Below, one piece after another: positions 17,179 through 30,100 of a DNA stretch of 64,000 nucleotides. Under the pieces are notes generated by a model. The model saw only the letters and a program-made list of their open reading frames with translations. It ran no database searches and had not been told where the DNA came from. The DNA comes from an uncultured Flavobacteriales bacterium (lineage in GTDB: Bacteria; Bacteroidota; Bacteroidia; Flavobacteriales_D; Sanyastnellaceae): positions 34,917 through 98,916 of the forward strand of contig CALKGK010000052.1 in assembly GCA_938085105.1 (NCBI GenBank). Reading direction: 5' to 3'. Position numbers and translations under genes: made by a program. Each line of letters starts with the position of its first letter. The stretch's first letter is position 1.

Positions 17179-18120
17179 TTAAAAGTATCTCGGGTACACG
17201 ATTCGTTTACGCTTATTGGTAAGTACATAACTCACCATGAGCTCGTGGCTTCCGAAATTTGTTCTTATCAGTTTAGAGGCAGCGACATCTACGGAGTAAC
17301 CAAACTTCCAACGTCTTTCATATTCATACTGTACAACCGCTCCGGCAACTTCATTGTAGTGGTAGAAAACACCTAATCTGAGTGCATGATGAATGTACAG
17401 ATTAGCGTAGGCTCCTACCGATACTGGAGCATTTTGCATGGCACGAACAGAGATTGTTGGTTGAAACTGGTAGTTTCGGTCGATTTTCCACATCTTCCCT
17501 GCCATTAAATAAAGTGTGGGTTCCTGCGCTCCCTCCATAAGATTCCACGCATCGGTTCCCTTCTTATCCAACTGATTACGAAGAATTCTAGGAATAGATA
17601 CACCAAAGAAGGATTTTCTGTCATAAAAAAGAGCTCCAAATCCTACATTCGGTAACAATAGGCCTTTTGGATTGGCTTGAAAGAAGTCGTCTTGCTGACC
17701 TTCCAGCTCTGAAATGAGGTCCAATTCAACCAAATTGTTCTGATATAAATCAAAACCTCCCTTGAGTCCAAAACTCATGTACGAGCGGTTGGTCATTTTA
17801 AAGCGGTAGGAAAAATCGCTGTAAAAGCTCATCGTGCTGGTTGGCCCAATTTGATCGAATCTCAAGGTTCCACCCAAGGCCATTTCGTCTTTTGGCAATG
17901 GCGTGTCGAAACTTAGTGTGGAAGTCATCGGTGCTCCTTTAAAGCCTACCCATTGTTGTCTGTGGTTGAGCGTCATTACAGGTTGCTCTTTGTAGCCAGC
18001 ATATGCCGGGTTCACAATCAGCATGTTGAGTACGTACTGCGAACTGCTTGCGTCTTGCTGTGCAATGCTGGAAAAGCTCAACAAAAGGGCAAAAAGAGAA
18101 AGATATATTCGAGTTGTCAT
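17179..18120 (-). CDS. PorP/SprF-family type IX secretion outer-membrane protein
   Basis: 313 residues with a signal peptide (MTTRIYLSLFALLLSFSSIAQQ) and a beta-barrel of about 12-14 strands ending in an aromatic residue (YPRYF). The N-terminal SQYVLNMLIVNPAYAGYKEQP and the LNHRQQWVGFKGAPMTSTLSFDTPL segment are diagnostic of PorP/SprF. In Flavobacterium SprF is needed to export and hold the adhesin SprB, whose C-terminus is a type B sorting domain. Here the gene lies 40 bases downstream of a giant adhesin with just such a domain and 10 bases upstream of the PorE-like gene, so it is most likely the dedicated partner of that adhesin. Confidence 0.93.
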   Translation of the reverse strand: MTTRIYLSLFALLLSFSSIAQQDASSSQYVLNMLIVNPAYAGYKEQPVMTLNHRQQWVGFKGAPMTSTLSFDTPLPKDEMALGGTLRFDQIGPTSTMSFYSDFSYRFKMTNRSYMSFGLKGGFDLYQNNLVELDLISELEGQQDDFFQANPKGLLLPNVGFGALFYDRKSFFGVSIPRILRNQLDKKGTDAWNLMEGAQEPTLYLMAGKMWKIDRNYQFQPTISVRAMQNAPVSVGAYANLYIHHALRLGVFYHYNEVAGAVVQYEYERRWKFGYSVDVAASKLIRTNFGSHELMVSYVLTNKRKRIVYPRYF

Positions 18121-18160
18121 AATCGTGTAATTCTTGGGTAATTAATTTAAGCTGAGGTGA

Positions 18161-21100
18161 TTAGTGGTTGAGGTAAACATATCCCTTCACTGGCTTGATG
18201 GGGACATTGCCCAGTTCAAGCACATAGAAGTAGGTCCCTTCAGGCAAGTATGAGCTTCCAATGGTGAGGATTGACTGTGAAGTTCCGTCCCAATCACTTT
18301 GGTATTCCTCGGCTTCAAATACTTTGTGTCCCCATCGGTTGTAGATGGTAAGCACATTTCCTGGGTAATCTTCCAAGCCGAGGATTTCAAAGGTGTCGTT
18401 CACTCCATCGGCATTCGGTGAGAACCCTTCAGGGATGATGAGGTCAATGAAGCATTCTACCTGTACAATCACTTGAGCGGTATCACAGGCCATGAAAGGA
18501 TCGCAAACAATGTAGGTCACCGTATCTGTTCCACACCATTCTCCAAGCGGCTCATAAACCAGCATTCCATTTTCAATGTACACTTCAGCGTTGTCAGAAC
18601 TTACATCACCGATGAAGATGTCATCTCCGTCGAGGTCAAAGTCATTGTCCAACACGTCAATGATGATTTCTTCATCTTCCTCAAAGTGATCGGCTTCATC
18701 ATCTACACCTACAGGTGGTGTGTTGATCAAGACCTCAAAGCTACATTCGCTCGTGTTTCCAGCTTCATCAGTGGCTACATAGGTCACAGTAGTATAACCA
18801 TGTGGGAATACACTTCCGCTTTCAAGACCTTCCACAAGCTCGATGTTCGCTCCACAGTTGTCAGAGAAAACTGGGAGTTCATACTCCACATAAGCGTCTT
18901 CTTGACTGATGTCTTCCGGACAAACAATCACAGGATCCTCAGCGTCGATAACGGTGATGGTGAAGCTGCAGTTGTTCTGGTTTCCATGAATGTCGGTTAC
19001 TTCGAAGGCAAGGGTTGTTGTGCCCACTTCGAAAACACTTCCACTTTCCATTCCTTCTGTCATTACAAGGCTGTCCGCAGCGCAGTTATCACTGATGATA
19101 GGCAGATTGTAAATCACACTCGCTCCACAGATTCCAAAGTCGTTGAACACGGTAATGTCGTCCTGACAAGTGATGTTCGGTACTTGGGTGTCTTCAACGA
19201 TCACGTCAAATGAACAGAGGGTTTCGTTCCCAGCAAGGTCAACGAAAGAGTAAGTAACTGTAGTTGTGCCTACAGGGAACTGTTCTCCACTTGCGAGTCC
19301 GCTGATCATGCTCGTTGATGCTACTTCACAGTTGTCTGAAGCTTCAGGCGTGTTGTAGGTCACCACAGCACCACATTGATCCAAGTCGTTGGCAACAACG
19401 ATGGTTGAGTTGCACGACAACACCGTCGGTGCTTCAACATCCAATACAGTAACATTGAATGAACAAACACTGCTGTTTCCGTGCAAGTCGATTGCTTCGT
19501 AAGTGATGAGTGTAGTTCCTACAGGGAATGTACTTCCGCTATCAAGACCTTCAAGCATTACGATCGAGGCAATTCCGCAGTTATCTTCAACTACCGGCAT
19601 GGTGTAGTTTACAAGCGCTCCACACACGCCAAGGTCGCTGTCAGCAGTGATGTCTTCCGGACAAGTTATGCTCGGAGCTTCGTCGTCACTAATGCTCACT
19701 TCAAAGCTACATTGAGCTGTGTTTCCAAAGGCATCTGCTACTTCGTAGGTAACTACTGTTGTTCCCACAGGGAAAACACTTCCTGAATCCAAACCTTCAA
19801 TGAGGGTAAGTGATGCAACGGTACAGTTGTCATAAGTTTCTGGCAAATCGTAGTCAATTACGGCTCCACAAACACCTAAATCAGCTGTGCTAGAAATGTT
19901 ATCAATACAAGTAATTTCAGGTGCGATGTAATCTTCAAGTGCTACTTCAAAGTTACATGTAGAGATGTTATTATAATCATCTGTAACAATCATTTGAATG
20001 GTAGTATTAGTGGTGATGATGGTTCCTGGTGCTGGTACTTGCTCGATGGTAACATCAGAACAGTTGTCTCCAGTGGTCATCATGCTTCGGTAATCGATCA
20101 ATTCGAATTCACATGCATCGGTCAAAGCCTCAACTTGATCGTCCGGACAAAGGATGCTTGGAGGAGTGTTGTCCAAGATGCTAACTGTGAAAGTGCAGCT
20201 CGTTGCGTTTCCATCGGCATCCGTTGAAGTCATTGTTACTTCTACATCTCCCAAGCTGAATGTTGTGCCAGGCAGAGGTGATTGGGTAATTACTGGTGCA
20301 GTACAGTTGTCATCGCTCAATGTCAAGCCAGTGTAATCCAATAGACTGAATTCACAGAGTTCGTTAGCATAAGAAACTTGATCTTCAATGCAAGTGATGC
20401 TCGGAGCAATGGTGTCCAATAGCGTCACATTGAAATCACAGCTGCTTGAATTGCCATATTCATCTGTAGAAGTGATAGTAATAACTTCAATATGATTTGC
20501 TCCTGAGATGATAGTACCTGCAAGAGGTAATTGGGTCAATACTGGTGCTAAATCACAGTTATCAGAAGTGATAGCATTCACAGTATAATCAGGTAGAATG
20601 AATTCACAGTTGCTGTCGATGTATTCTTCGGTGTCGTTTTGACAAGTAACAGCAGGAGCTTCATCATCGGTAATGATTATTTCGAAGCTGCATGTTGTTG
20701 TGTTCCCATGAATATCCGTTACCAACCAGTACACGGTTGTGGTTCCAACAGGGTAAGTGTCAGAAGCATCTGAAGTTCCGTTATAATCGTTGCTCACAGA
20801 AAGAACTCCACAGTTGTCGCTGTTAACAAGCATTGGTACGCTTACAATAGCGTCACACATTCCGGCATCGGCAGTATGCTCAATGGTTTCAGTGCACTCG
20901 ATGCTTGGCGCTTCTTCATCATTGATCACAATTTCAAAGCTGCATGTGCTCACGTTTCCAGCAAGGTCAGTCACGGTCCAGGTAACGATTGTGCTGCCTT
21001 CGTTGTAAACGTCGCTTGCATCATCTGTTCCATTGTAATCGTTGACAATGCTAGCGATGTTGCAGTTATCTGTCGCAATCAATGCTGGTACAGTTACCTC

Positions 21101-24100
21101 AGCAGAGCACATTCCAAGGTCAGTTGTCTGTACGATGTTTTCAGTACACTCAATGCTTGGCGCTTCAACATCATTTACTTCAATGTTCATTGAACATGTT
21201 GCAAAGTTTCCTGCGAGGTCAGTCACGGTCCAAACCACAGTGGTGATTCCTACTGGGTAGAAGTCGCTAGCATCGGCTGTTCCGTTGTAGTCGTTCAATA
21301 CACTTGCTACGGCACAGTTGTCTTCGCTTACTGGAATGGCAACGCTTACTAAAGCACCACACTCACCAAGATCAGTTCCAACGCTAATGTTGTTTGGACA
21401 AACGATGCTTGGAAGGTCGGTATCCTCCACCAAGATGCTCATACTGCAGTTGCTAGAGTTTCCGTGAATATCAGTAACGGTCCAAGTAACGATGGTTTCT
21501 CCTACAGGATATACATCGCTGGCGTCCGCAGTGTTATTATAGTCATTCACGATGCTGGCTACCGCGCAGTTATCTGCAGTTGTTGGTGCAGCTACACTAA
21601 CTGCTGCATTACAATCCACGTCGCTTGAAGGTACTGTGATGTTTGCCGGACACTCGATGCTCGGTGCCTCATCATCAGTAATGGTGATGTCAAAGTCACA
21701 AGTTGTGGTGTTTCCGGCGTTATCAGTAACAGTCCAAGTCACAGTCGTAGTTCCAACAGGGTATACATCGGAAGCATCAACCGTTCCGTTGTAGTTGTTA
21801 ATTATTGAAGCTACAGCACAGTTATCATCCGTTACAGGAGCAGCAACACTTACCATTGCTTGACAAACAGAGGCGTCAGCAGTTTGGTTGATGTTTGTCG
21901 GACAAACAATGCTTGGTGCCTCATCATCAGTAATGGTGATGTCAAAGTCACAAGTTGTGGTGTTTCCGGCGTTGTCAGTCACTGTCCAAGTCACAGTCGT
22001 AGTTCCGACAGGGTATACATCAGAAGCATCAGCTGTTCCGTTGTAGTTGTTGATTACTGAAGCTACACCACAGTTATCATCTGTTACAGGTGCAGCAACA
22101 CTGACCATTGCTTCACATACTCCTGCATCCGCCGTTTGGTTGATGTTAGAGTTGCATACAATGCTTGGTGCTTCATCATCGGTGATGGTGATGTCAAAGT
22201 CACAAGTTGTGGTGTTTCCGGCGTTGTCAGTAACAGTCCAAGTCACAGTCGCAGTTCCGACAGGGTATACATCAGAAGCATCAGCTGTTCCGTTGTAGTT
22301 GTTGATTACTGAAGCTACACCGCAGTTATCATCTGTTACAGGAGCAGCAACACTGACCATTGCTTCACATACTCCTGCATCCGCCGTTTGGTTGATGTCA
22401 GAGGTGCATACAATGCTTGGTGCCTCATCATCGATGATGGTGATGTCAAAGTCACAAGTTGTAGTATTTCCGTGAATATCAGTAACAGTCCAAGTCACAG
22501 TCGTAGTTCCAACAGGGTATACATCAGAAGCATCCGCCGTTCCGTTGTAGTTGTTGATCACTGAAGCTACACCGCAGTTATCATCTATTACAGGAGCAGC
22601 AACACTGACCATTGCTTCACAAACAGCGGCATCCGCCGTTTGGTTGATGTCTGGAGTACAAGCAATGCTTGGCGCTTCATCATCCGTTACGGTCACAGTG
22701 AAATCACAAGTAGTTGTGTTCCCTGCGATGTCGGTTACGGTGAAGGTTACGGTTGTTGTTCCCACAGGGTATACATCAGAAGCATCGGCTGTTCCGTTGT
22801 AGTCGTTAGTTACAGTATCAATACCGCAATTATCGGCTACAACAGGAGCAGGGATGGTGATGTTAGCTTGACACACACCCAAGTCTGCACTTTGCGTTAG
22901 GTTGGCAGGACAGTTAATCGTAGGTAGGGTGTTGTCAAGAATGTTTACGTTGAAGTCACACTGTACTTGGTTACCATTATCGTCCGTAGCAAAGATGCTC
23001 ACAGGGATATTGGTATTGTGTCCACTGAAGATCGCTCCTGGTGCAGGCACCTGAGAGAGTTCAATGTCAAGGTCACAGTTGTCAGTAGCGCTCACAAGTG
23101 ATGTGTAATCAGCAAGAGCGATTTCACAGTTGTCGTCAACAAATACAGTTTGATCTGTTGCGCACACGGTGATCACTGGGTTGGTGTTGTCTTCCACAAT
23201 CACGTTGAATGTGCAAGTTGTTGTGTTCCCAGCATCGTCAGTAATGTTGATGTCCACAGCTGTAGTTCCACTCACTACCGTTCCTGGTGCAGGTACTTGA
23301 ACGATGTCCAAGTTGTTGTCACAGTTGTCAGTAGCAGCAATCAAAGCCGTGTAATCGGTCATGGTGAAGTTACAAGCTGCGTCAGCTGATACAGTTTGAT
23401 CACTAATACAAGTCACAACAGGCGCTTCATCATCGTTCACGGTCACAGTGAAATCACAAGTAGTTGTGTTCCCAGCGTTGTCGGTTACTGTCCAAATCAC
23501 CGTAGTTACACCAACTGGATAGATACCAGAAGCATCGGCTGTTCCATTGTAGTTATTGATGATCGAAGCAATTCCACAGTTGTCGCTTGCAATCAAAGCA
23601 GGAACAGAAATGATAGCTTCACAATTACCGTTGTCGTTCGATACGTTGATGTTTGAAGTACAACTGATCGTTGGATCTTCGTTATCGGTTACGGTCACAT
23701 CTTGAGCACAAGTTGCTGAGTTCCCTTCGTTATCTGTTACGGTCCAGGTTACTGTTGTCGTTCCGATAGGGAAGGTTGCAGGAGCATTGTTCGTTACGGA
23801 TGCTACTCCGCAGTTATCAGCAGTAGTAGGATTGGTAAGAACGATGGTCGCAAAGCAAGAGCCAAGATCTGTATTGATGTTCAAGTCAGGAGCACAGGTG
23901 ATTGTTGGATCAGTGTTGTCTTCAAGAATCACTTCAAAAGTACAGGTGCTCACGTTTCCAGCACTATCCGTCACACTCATGGTGATGATGGTATTGGTAG
24001 TAATGATCGTGCCTGCAGCTGGTGACTGAACGATGGTCAATACTGGATCAGAGTTGTCTGTTGCCGAAGCAAGAGCAGTGTAGTCAGGCAAAGTGAAATC

Positions 24101-27100
24101 ACAGCTAGCACTTAAGTCTTCGATTTGATCTGCCGGACAAGTTATTTCTGGAGCTTGGTCATCGGAAACATTGATGATTTGCTCGCAAGTAGTTGTATTT
24201 CCGTAATTATCAGTCACGGTCCATGTAACAGTGGTCAAACCAAGTGGATATTGAGCTGAAGCGTCAGCGGTTCCAGTGAAGTCATTTGTTACTGATGCTA
24301 CACCACAATTATCAGCGGTAGCTGGAACAGCGATAGAAATCGTAGCGAAAGACTCTCCTTCATCAGCGCCTTGAACGATGTCGTCAGGACAAACAATGCT
24401 TGGGTCTTCGTTATCGGTTACCGTCACATCCTGAGTACACGTTGCTGTGTTCCCTGCGTTGTCGGTTACCGTCCACGTTACAGTGGTCGTTCCGATAGGG
24501 AAGGTCGCGGGAGCGTTGTTGTTCACAGAAGCTACACCGCAGTTATCAGCAGTTGCTGGAGCAGTGAGTGTTACCGTTGCGAAGCAATCATCAGCATCAG
24601 TTGTCGTATTCACATCCGCAGCGCAAGTGATCGTTGGGTTTTCGTTATCGGTTACGCTTACATCTTGAGTACACGTTGCAGTATTTCCAGCGTTGTCTGT
24701 TACGGTCCATGTTACAGTGGTCGTTCCGATAGGGAAGGTCGCAGGAGCGTTGTTGTTCACAGAAGCTACACCACAGTTATCAGCAGTTGCAGGAGCAGTG
24801 AGTGTTACCGTTGCGAAACAATCATCGGCATCAGTGCTCGTGTTAAGGTCCGAAGCACAAGTAATGACCGGCGCAACGTCATCGACCACAGTCACGTTCA
24901 TACTGCAAGTTGCGGTGTTTCCGTTGTAATCAGTAACTGTCCACACTACTGGGGTGACTCCAAGCGGATAAACACCAGAGGCATTGTTGGTTCCGTTAAA
25001 GTCATTCGCCAAACTAGAAATTGAACAGTTGTCATTCGTAAATGGTACAATAACAGCCACGTTTGCGTTGCAGCTCGCGGCACTTGTTGAAACGCTCATG
25101 TCTGACGGACAAACAATTGTTGGGTCAGTGTTGTCAATGTCGTTGATGGTAAAAGTGCCGAGTTCTACCGGACACTCATTATTTCCCCATCTGGCGAAAA
25201 GGGTATAGTTTCCAGGAGCAAGACCATTGTAGCTTACACTTCCGGTGTTGTCATTAACTCCGTTCTCATAACTTGTACCTCCATCCAAGCTAAAAGCAAT
25301 AAAGCCTCTGTTGGGGTGATTGTTGTATGAAAATGTAATACTACCATTGTTCAAACCGCAGTTAGCATCGCTCACGCTAACACTTGCTTGTGGCACAGAA
25401 AGTATAGTAAAATTCACAGTTTCCGTTGCTGTACATCCGTTCGCATCGCTAACGTTCACAGTATATGTTGTTGTATTGTTTTGGTAAGAACCTAGGGTTG
25501 AGGTAAAGCTGTGACTTTGTCCGTTACCCAAGCCATTGTCCCAAGTATAATTGAATGGTCCAGAACCGGTTGCCACTGCGTTCAATGTAACTTCTTCGCC
25601 TTCACAAACGGTGATGTTACCCCCCACGTTAACGCTGAGGTTATCCACAACAATGATGTTTTGTGAGCATGTCGCAGCATTGCCATAGTTATCGAGAATG
25701 GTCCAAACAACGGTGGTGGTTCCTACTGGGTAGTTTCCACTTGCATTGGCTGTTCCGTTAAAGTCATTGCTCAACACTCCCAGACCACAGTTGTCTGCTG
25801 TACTTGGCACGGGAACAGTAACATTCGCTCTACAACCTGGTGCGTTGGTGTTTACAGTGATATCACCGCTGCAAGTGATGATTGGGTTTTCATTGTCAGA
25901 AACCACCACATCTTGGCTACAGGTATTGGTGTTTCCAGATGCGTCGCTCACGGTCCATACTACAGTGGTCGTCCCGATTGGGAAATTTGCAGGTGCGTTG
26001 TTCGATACAGATGCTACACCACAATTATCATTAGTGGTTGGAGCGCTTAAAGCAACACTCGATGTACATAAACCTGCGTCGGTTGAGGTGTTCACTGTTC
26101 CTCCACAGGTGATGCTTGGAGCAATGTTGTCTTCAACACTCACCATTGAAGTGCAGGTACTGCTATTTCCGTTCACGTCCTCAACGGTCATAATTACCGG
26201 TACGGTTGAAGGATTCAATGTGATGGTTTGGTTTGAGATTCCTGGACCAGAGATTTGAATATTGATGGTGTTACAGCCTAGACTCTCTGGAGTTACTGTT
26301 GCACAATCGCTGGTGTTTGAATATGCGTTGGCTGAAATCACAGTTCCCGATCCTCCTGAGTTAGGCAAATTGAAGAAGTGGCTGTTTGGTCCACATCCAA
26401 TGGTTCCTTGTAAGGTCCACAAGTTGGCTGGGATGTTGGCACCATCAAAGGTGATATCGTAATCAAGTTCAACGGTGTAGTTGTATCCAAATGCACAAGA
26501 ATAACTTGAAGGAATGATGTTGATAGCGTTTACGTCAATGTTCACGTTGTATCCATTGCTTGAACTCACGCTTGCTCCTGAAGAAAGGTCGCTACAATCA
26601 AAGCTTGTTTGGCTCAAAGTAATCGAGCTAATTCCGCAGTTATCCGTCGAACCATCGTCAACCATTGCGCTGGTGATGCTTGCGTTTCCAGATGCGTTCA
26701 ACTGAACAACAAGGTCTTGACAAACAGCGTTCGGGTCTTCATTGTCTGAAACAACCACTGTTTGTGTGCAGTTTGATGTGTTTCCCGCGGCATCAGTGGC
26801 GGTCCATACAACATTGGTGCTTCCAATTGGAAAGGTAGCTGGTGCGTTGTTACTGATGTTTACCGATCCACAGTTGTCTGAAACAACGGGGTTTGTCAAG
26901 CTCAAGTTAGCACCGCAGATTCCTGGGGTGTTGGATACGTTGAGGTTGGTCGGACAAGTGATGTTAGGATCCTGATCATCCGTTACGGTAATGATTTGTG
27001 TACATGCACTGTTGTTTCCAGAAGTGTTGGTAGCGGTCCAAATAACGTTGGTGCTTCCCACAGGATAGGTTCCAGAGGCGTCTTCCGTACCAGTGATGTT

Positions 27101-30100
27101 GTTGGTTAAGGTGATGCATTCGCTGATCAAATCAGAGTTCACCCAAACGGTGTTCACGTTCATGTTGTTGAGCGCTCCGTCATTTCCGTTCGGACTAGAA
27201 TCGCTTGCAACAGCACTTCCCGCTCCATCTTCGAACTGAAGGTTCATGATCAAATTGTTCGGCACACTTGATAGATTTGAACAGGCTACTTCATTTACTT
27301 CAGCCAAAGAAAGATTGGTGTCGAAGATTCTAAAGTTGTCGATTTGTCCGCCAAATGATTCTTGAGGAACAACGTAAGCAGACCCGTAATTACCAATGCG
27401 CGGTGCGCGATAAGTTGTGGGCTTGGCGCTCATTGCAGTGTTGGAGCTAGCTTCTACACTTCCGTCAACATAAATTTGATGAGGACCAGCTGCGTTGAAG
27501 TTTCCGTTTACAACAACATGGTACCACCTTACTGTGCTGAGGTCTAAGTTGGCATTGAGGTTCACATCGGTGTCGTCGTCCGACTCAAAGCTGAATTCCA
27601 ATCCATTTTCATCACCGTGGATGTAGAAGTAGCGTTGATTTGTTCCATTTGCAGGGTCGTCTTCCGACATATCAAACAAGGTTCCGCTCCAGTTTGAACT
27701 TGGTGGTTTGAACCAAAAATCAAAAGCGAAAGCTCCGTCATTGATGCGATTTGGAATCTGAATGAAATCGTTGTTTCCATCAAAATCAACGGCAGTAGTT
27801 CCAAAACAGGTACTCACAACACTTGGTGAAGTTACGTTCACATTTGCGTCACAGCTATTGAGGTCGGTTCCCGTGTTGATGTCTGCTGAGCAGGTGATGG
27901 TAGGAGGGGCTGAACAAGTACAGTCAAGCACGTTCACAATCAAGTCAATGTTCGTGGTTTCAGGCTCTACGTCATCGTCTGTTGCAGAAAAGCTTACGGT
28001 GTAGGTACCCACAGCGTCTCCCGTGATTTCAAGAACAGCATTGGCCGGGTTTCCGTTTAAAGATGAGATCAAGTTTGCACCACTCCAACCGTTAGTGTTC
28101 ACTGAGAGATCTACAGTTTCATCGGTTTCCGGACCTGAAAAACCAAGGTTGAGGGTTTCAGTGGCTCCGAAGCAAATGTTGATGCTGTTTCCTTGGGGAA
28201 AACCTTGAGCTACAGGAGGGAAGTTCTCAGAGCTGGATACATCCCACTCAAAACATCCGTCATCCAACCAGTTTACTCCGTCGTTGTTTCCTCCCGGACC
28301 ATCGTATGCGGTGTCGTCGGTGTTGTACATTCCAAGCAAAACATAATCAACGCCGTTTCCAGCATTGACACCCACGGTTGCAGGTGATCCGCCAAAACCG
28401 TCTGTTCCACCTGAAGCAGAACCTGTGGTCCATTGCATATCGCCATAGAAGAAACCAATGTTGTTTCCTGGCGCAAGAATAGGGTCCGTTCCATCAGACA
28501 TCACCAAAGTAAAGGTGTTCTGAAGATCATCATTCACAGCAGAATAAGCGTTGTATGGTCCAACGTTCATCCAGGTAACATAAACTGAATTTGAGTTGAT
28601 GGTGTACCATACTTCTCCTTGGTAGCCATAAGGCCCCCAGTCGCGCGTGTCAACATCACCCCAAAACGGTGCAATCATCGGAGTACCAATGGGAAAACCG
28701 GATGAAGTGTACCAAGAATATGGGTTGTCGAAAGATACATTACCATTGTTGTTGATGTACAATGAGTTGTAGGTAGTACCATACAATTCAAAGTCAAATG
28801 GAATGTTCAATTGGGGTGTTGAACCGTCATCGTTAGCAGGAAGTTCAGTCCAAGTATAAGGATCGAACCCTTCAACACAGTTGTCAGGAGATCCGCTGTA
28901 AATAAGCTCAACGCTTACTTCATCAAAAAGACCTGCAGCCGCACATGTGGTGTTGTCTGCCAAAATGTATGTAAACGTATCAATTCCAATAAAATCAGGG
29001 TTGGGAGTGTAGGTAATGGTTCCGTTACCGTTTACTGTTGCCGTTCCGTTGCTTGGCGCAGTACCAATAGCATAAACGTAAATATCGTCCCCATCAGGGT
29101 CGCTATCTACACCGTTCCCGTGGTCCAAAAGTGGATCGAAGTTGAATGGTGTATTTTCCGTGTAGTAAAGGATGTCGTCCTGACCAGCAGGTGGGTTGTT
29201 CAAGGCCGCATCGTAATTAATTTCATAGAGGTGGTAAGCGTAATCTACTGGACGAATTTCCTCGTTGATTTGAAGTCTTGGCTGACCAGCAATGTTGGGG
29301 TACGAAGCTTGAAGGATGTAGTAATCTGCTGGGCCATCAGGCAATCCGAAGTGGATGCGCGATACATCTTGTGTTCCGTGACCGTTTCCACCATTGATTT
29401 CACGAATTCCAGAGATGATATTCCCATCGCAATCCACCAAACGCAATGTGGCGCCAAGAGCATCTCTTTCAACACCTGCTGGCATGTTGGCAATGGCGCG
29501 ATTTTCTTTGATGTCAACAAACAAGTAGTTGTCCAAAGGCGCTCCTGAAAGTTGATTGATGAAGAGTACGTTTTCATCGTTTCGGATGTTGACATACAAA
29601 TCCAAATCACCATCGTTGTCGATGTCAACAAAAGAAGCACCTTCACCATCGTCGTTGTAAAAAGTTTCTCCACTATCAATGAAGCTCATTGCTCCACCTG
29701 TGTTAGCGCCTCCAATTGGGTCGTTGATTTGATTGATGTATAGTCGTCCGCTTTGATCTCCGGCTAAGAAGATGTCAATGTCTCCGTCATTATCCACGTC
29801 ACCGCAAGCCAAACCATCGATTCTGTTTCCGCCAAATCCTGTTGGTATTCCAGTGGCAGCGCCCAAAGCGATAAAGTTTCCGTTGTCATTTTCATATATC
29901 TGGTTGGTGCCATTTTCAGTCCAATAAAGGTCGAAATCACCATCATTGTCAAAATCTGAAAAGTTCACTGCCCCTTTGTTTCCATTTTGGGCTTGATTAA
30001 TATCCACAGCCTCATCAAATGTTCCACCTATATTTCTAAAGAAGTCAACCTGATTCCGCTTTCTTGCGATGAAGTCAACCCAACCGTCATTGTCATAATC

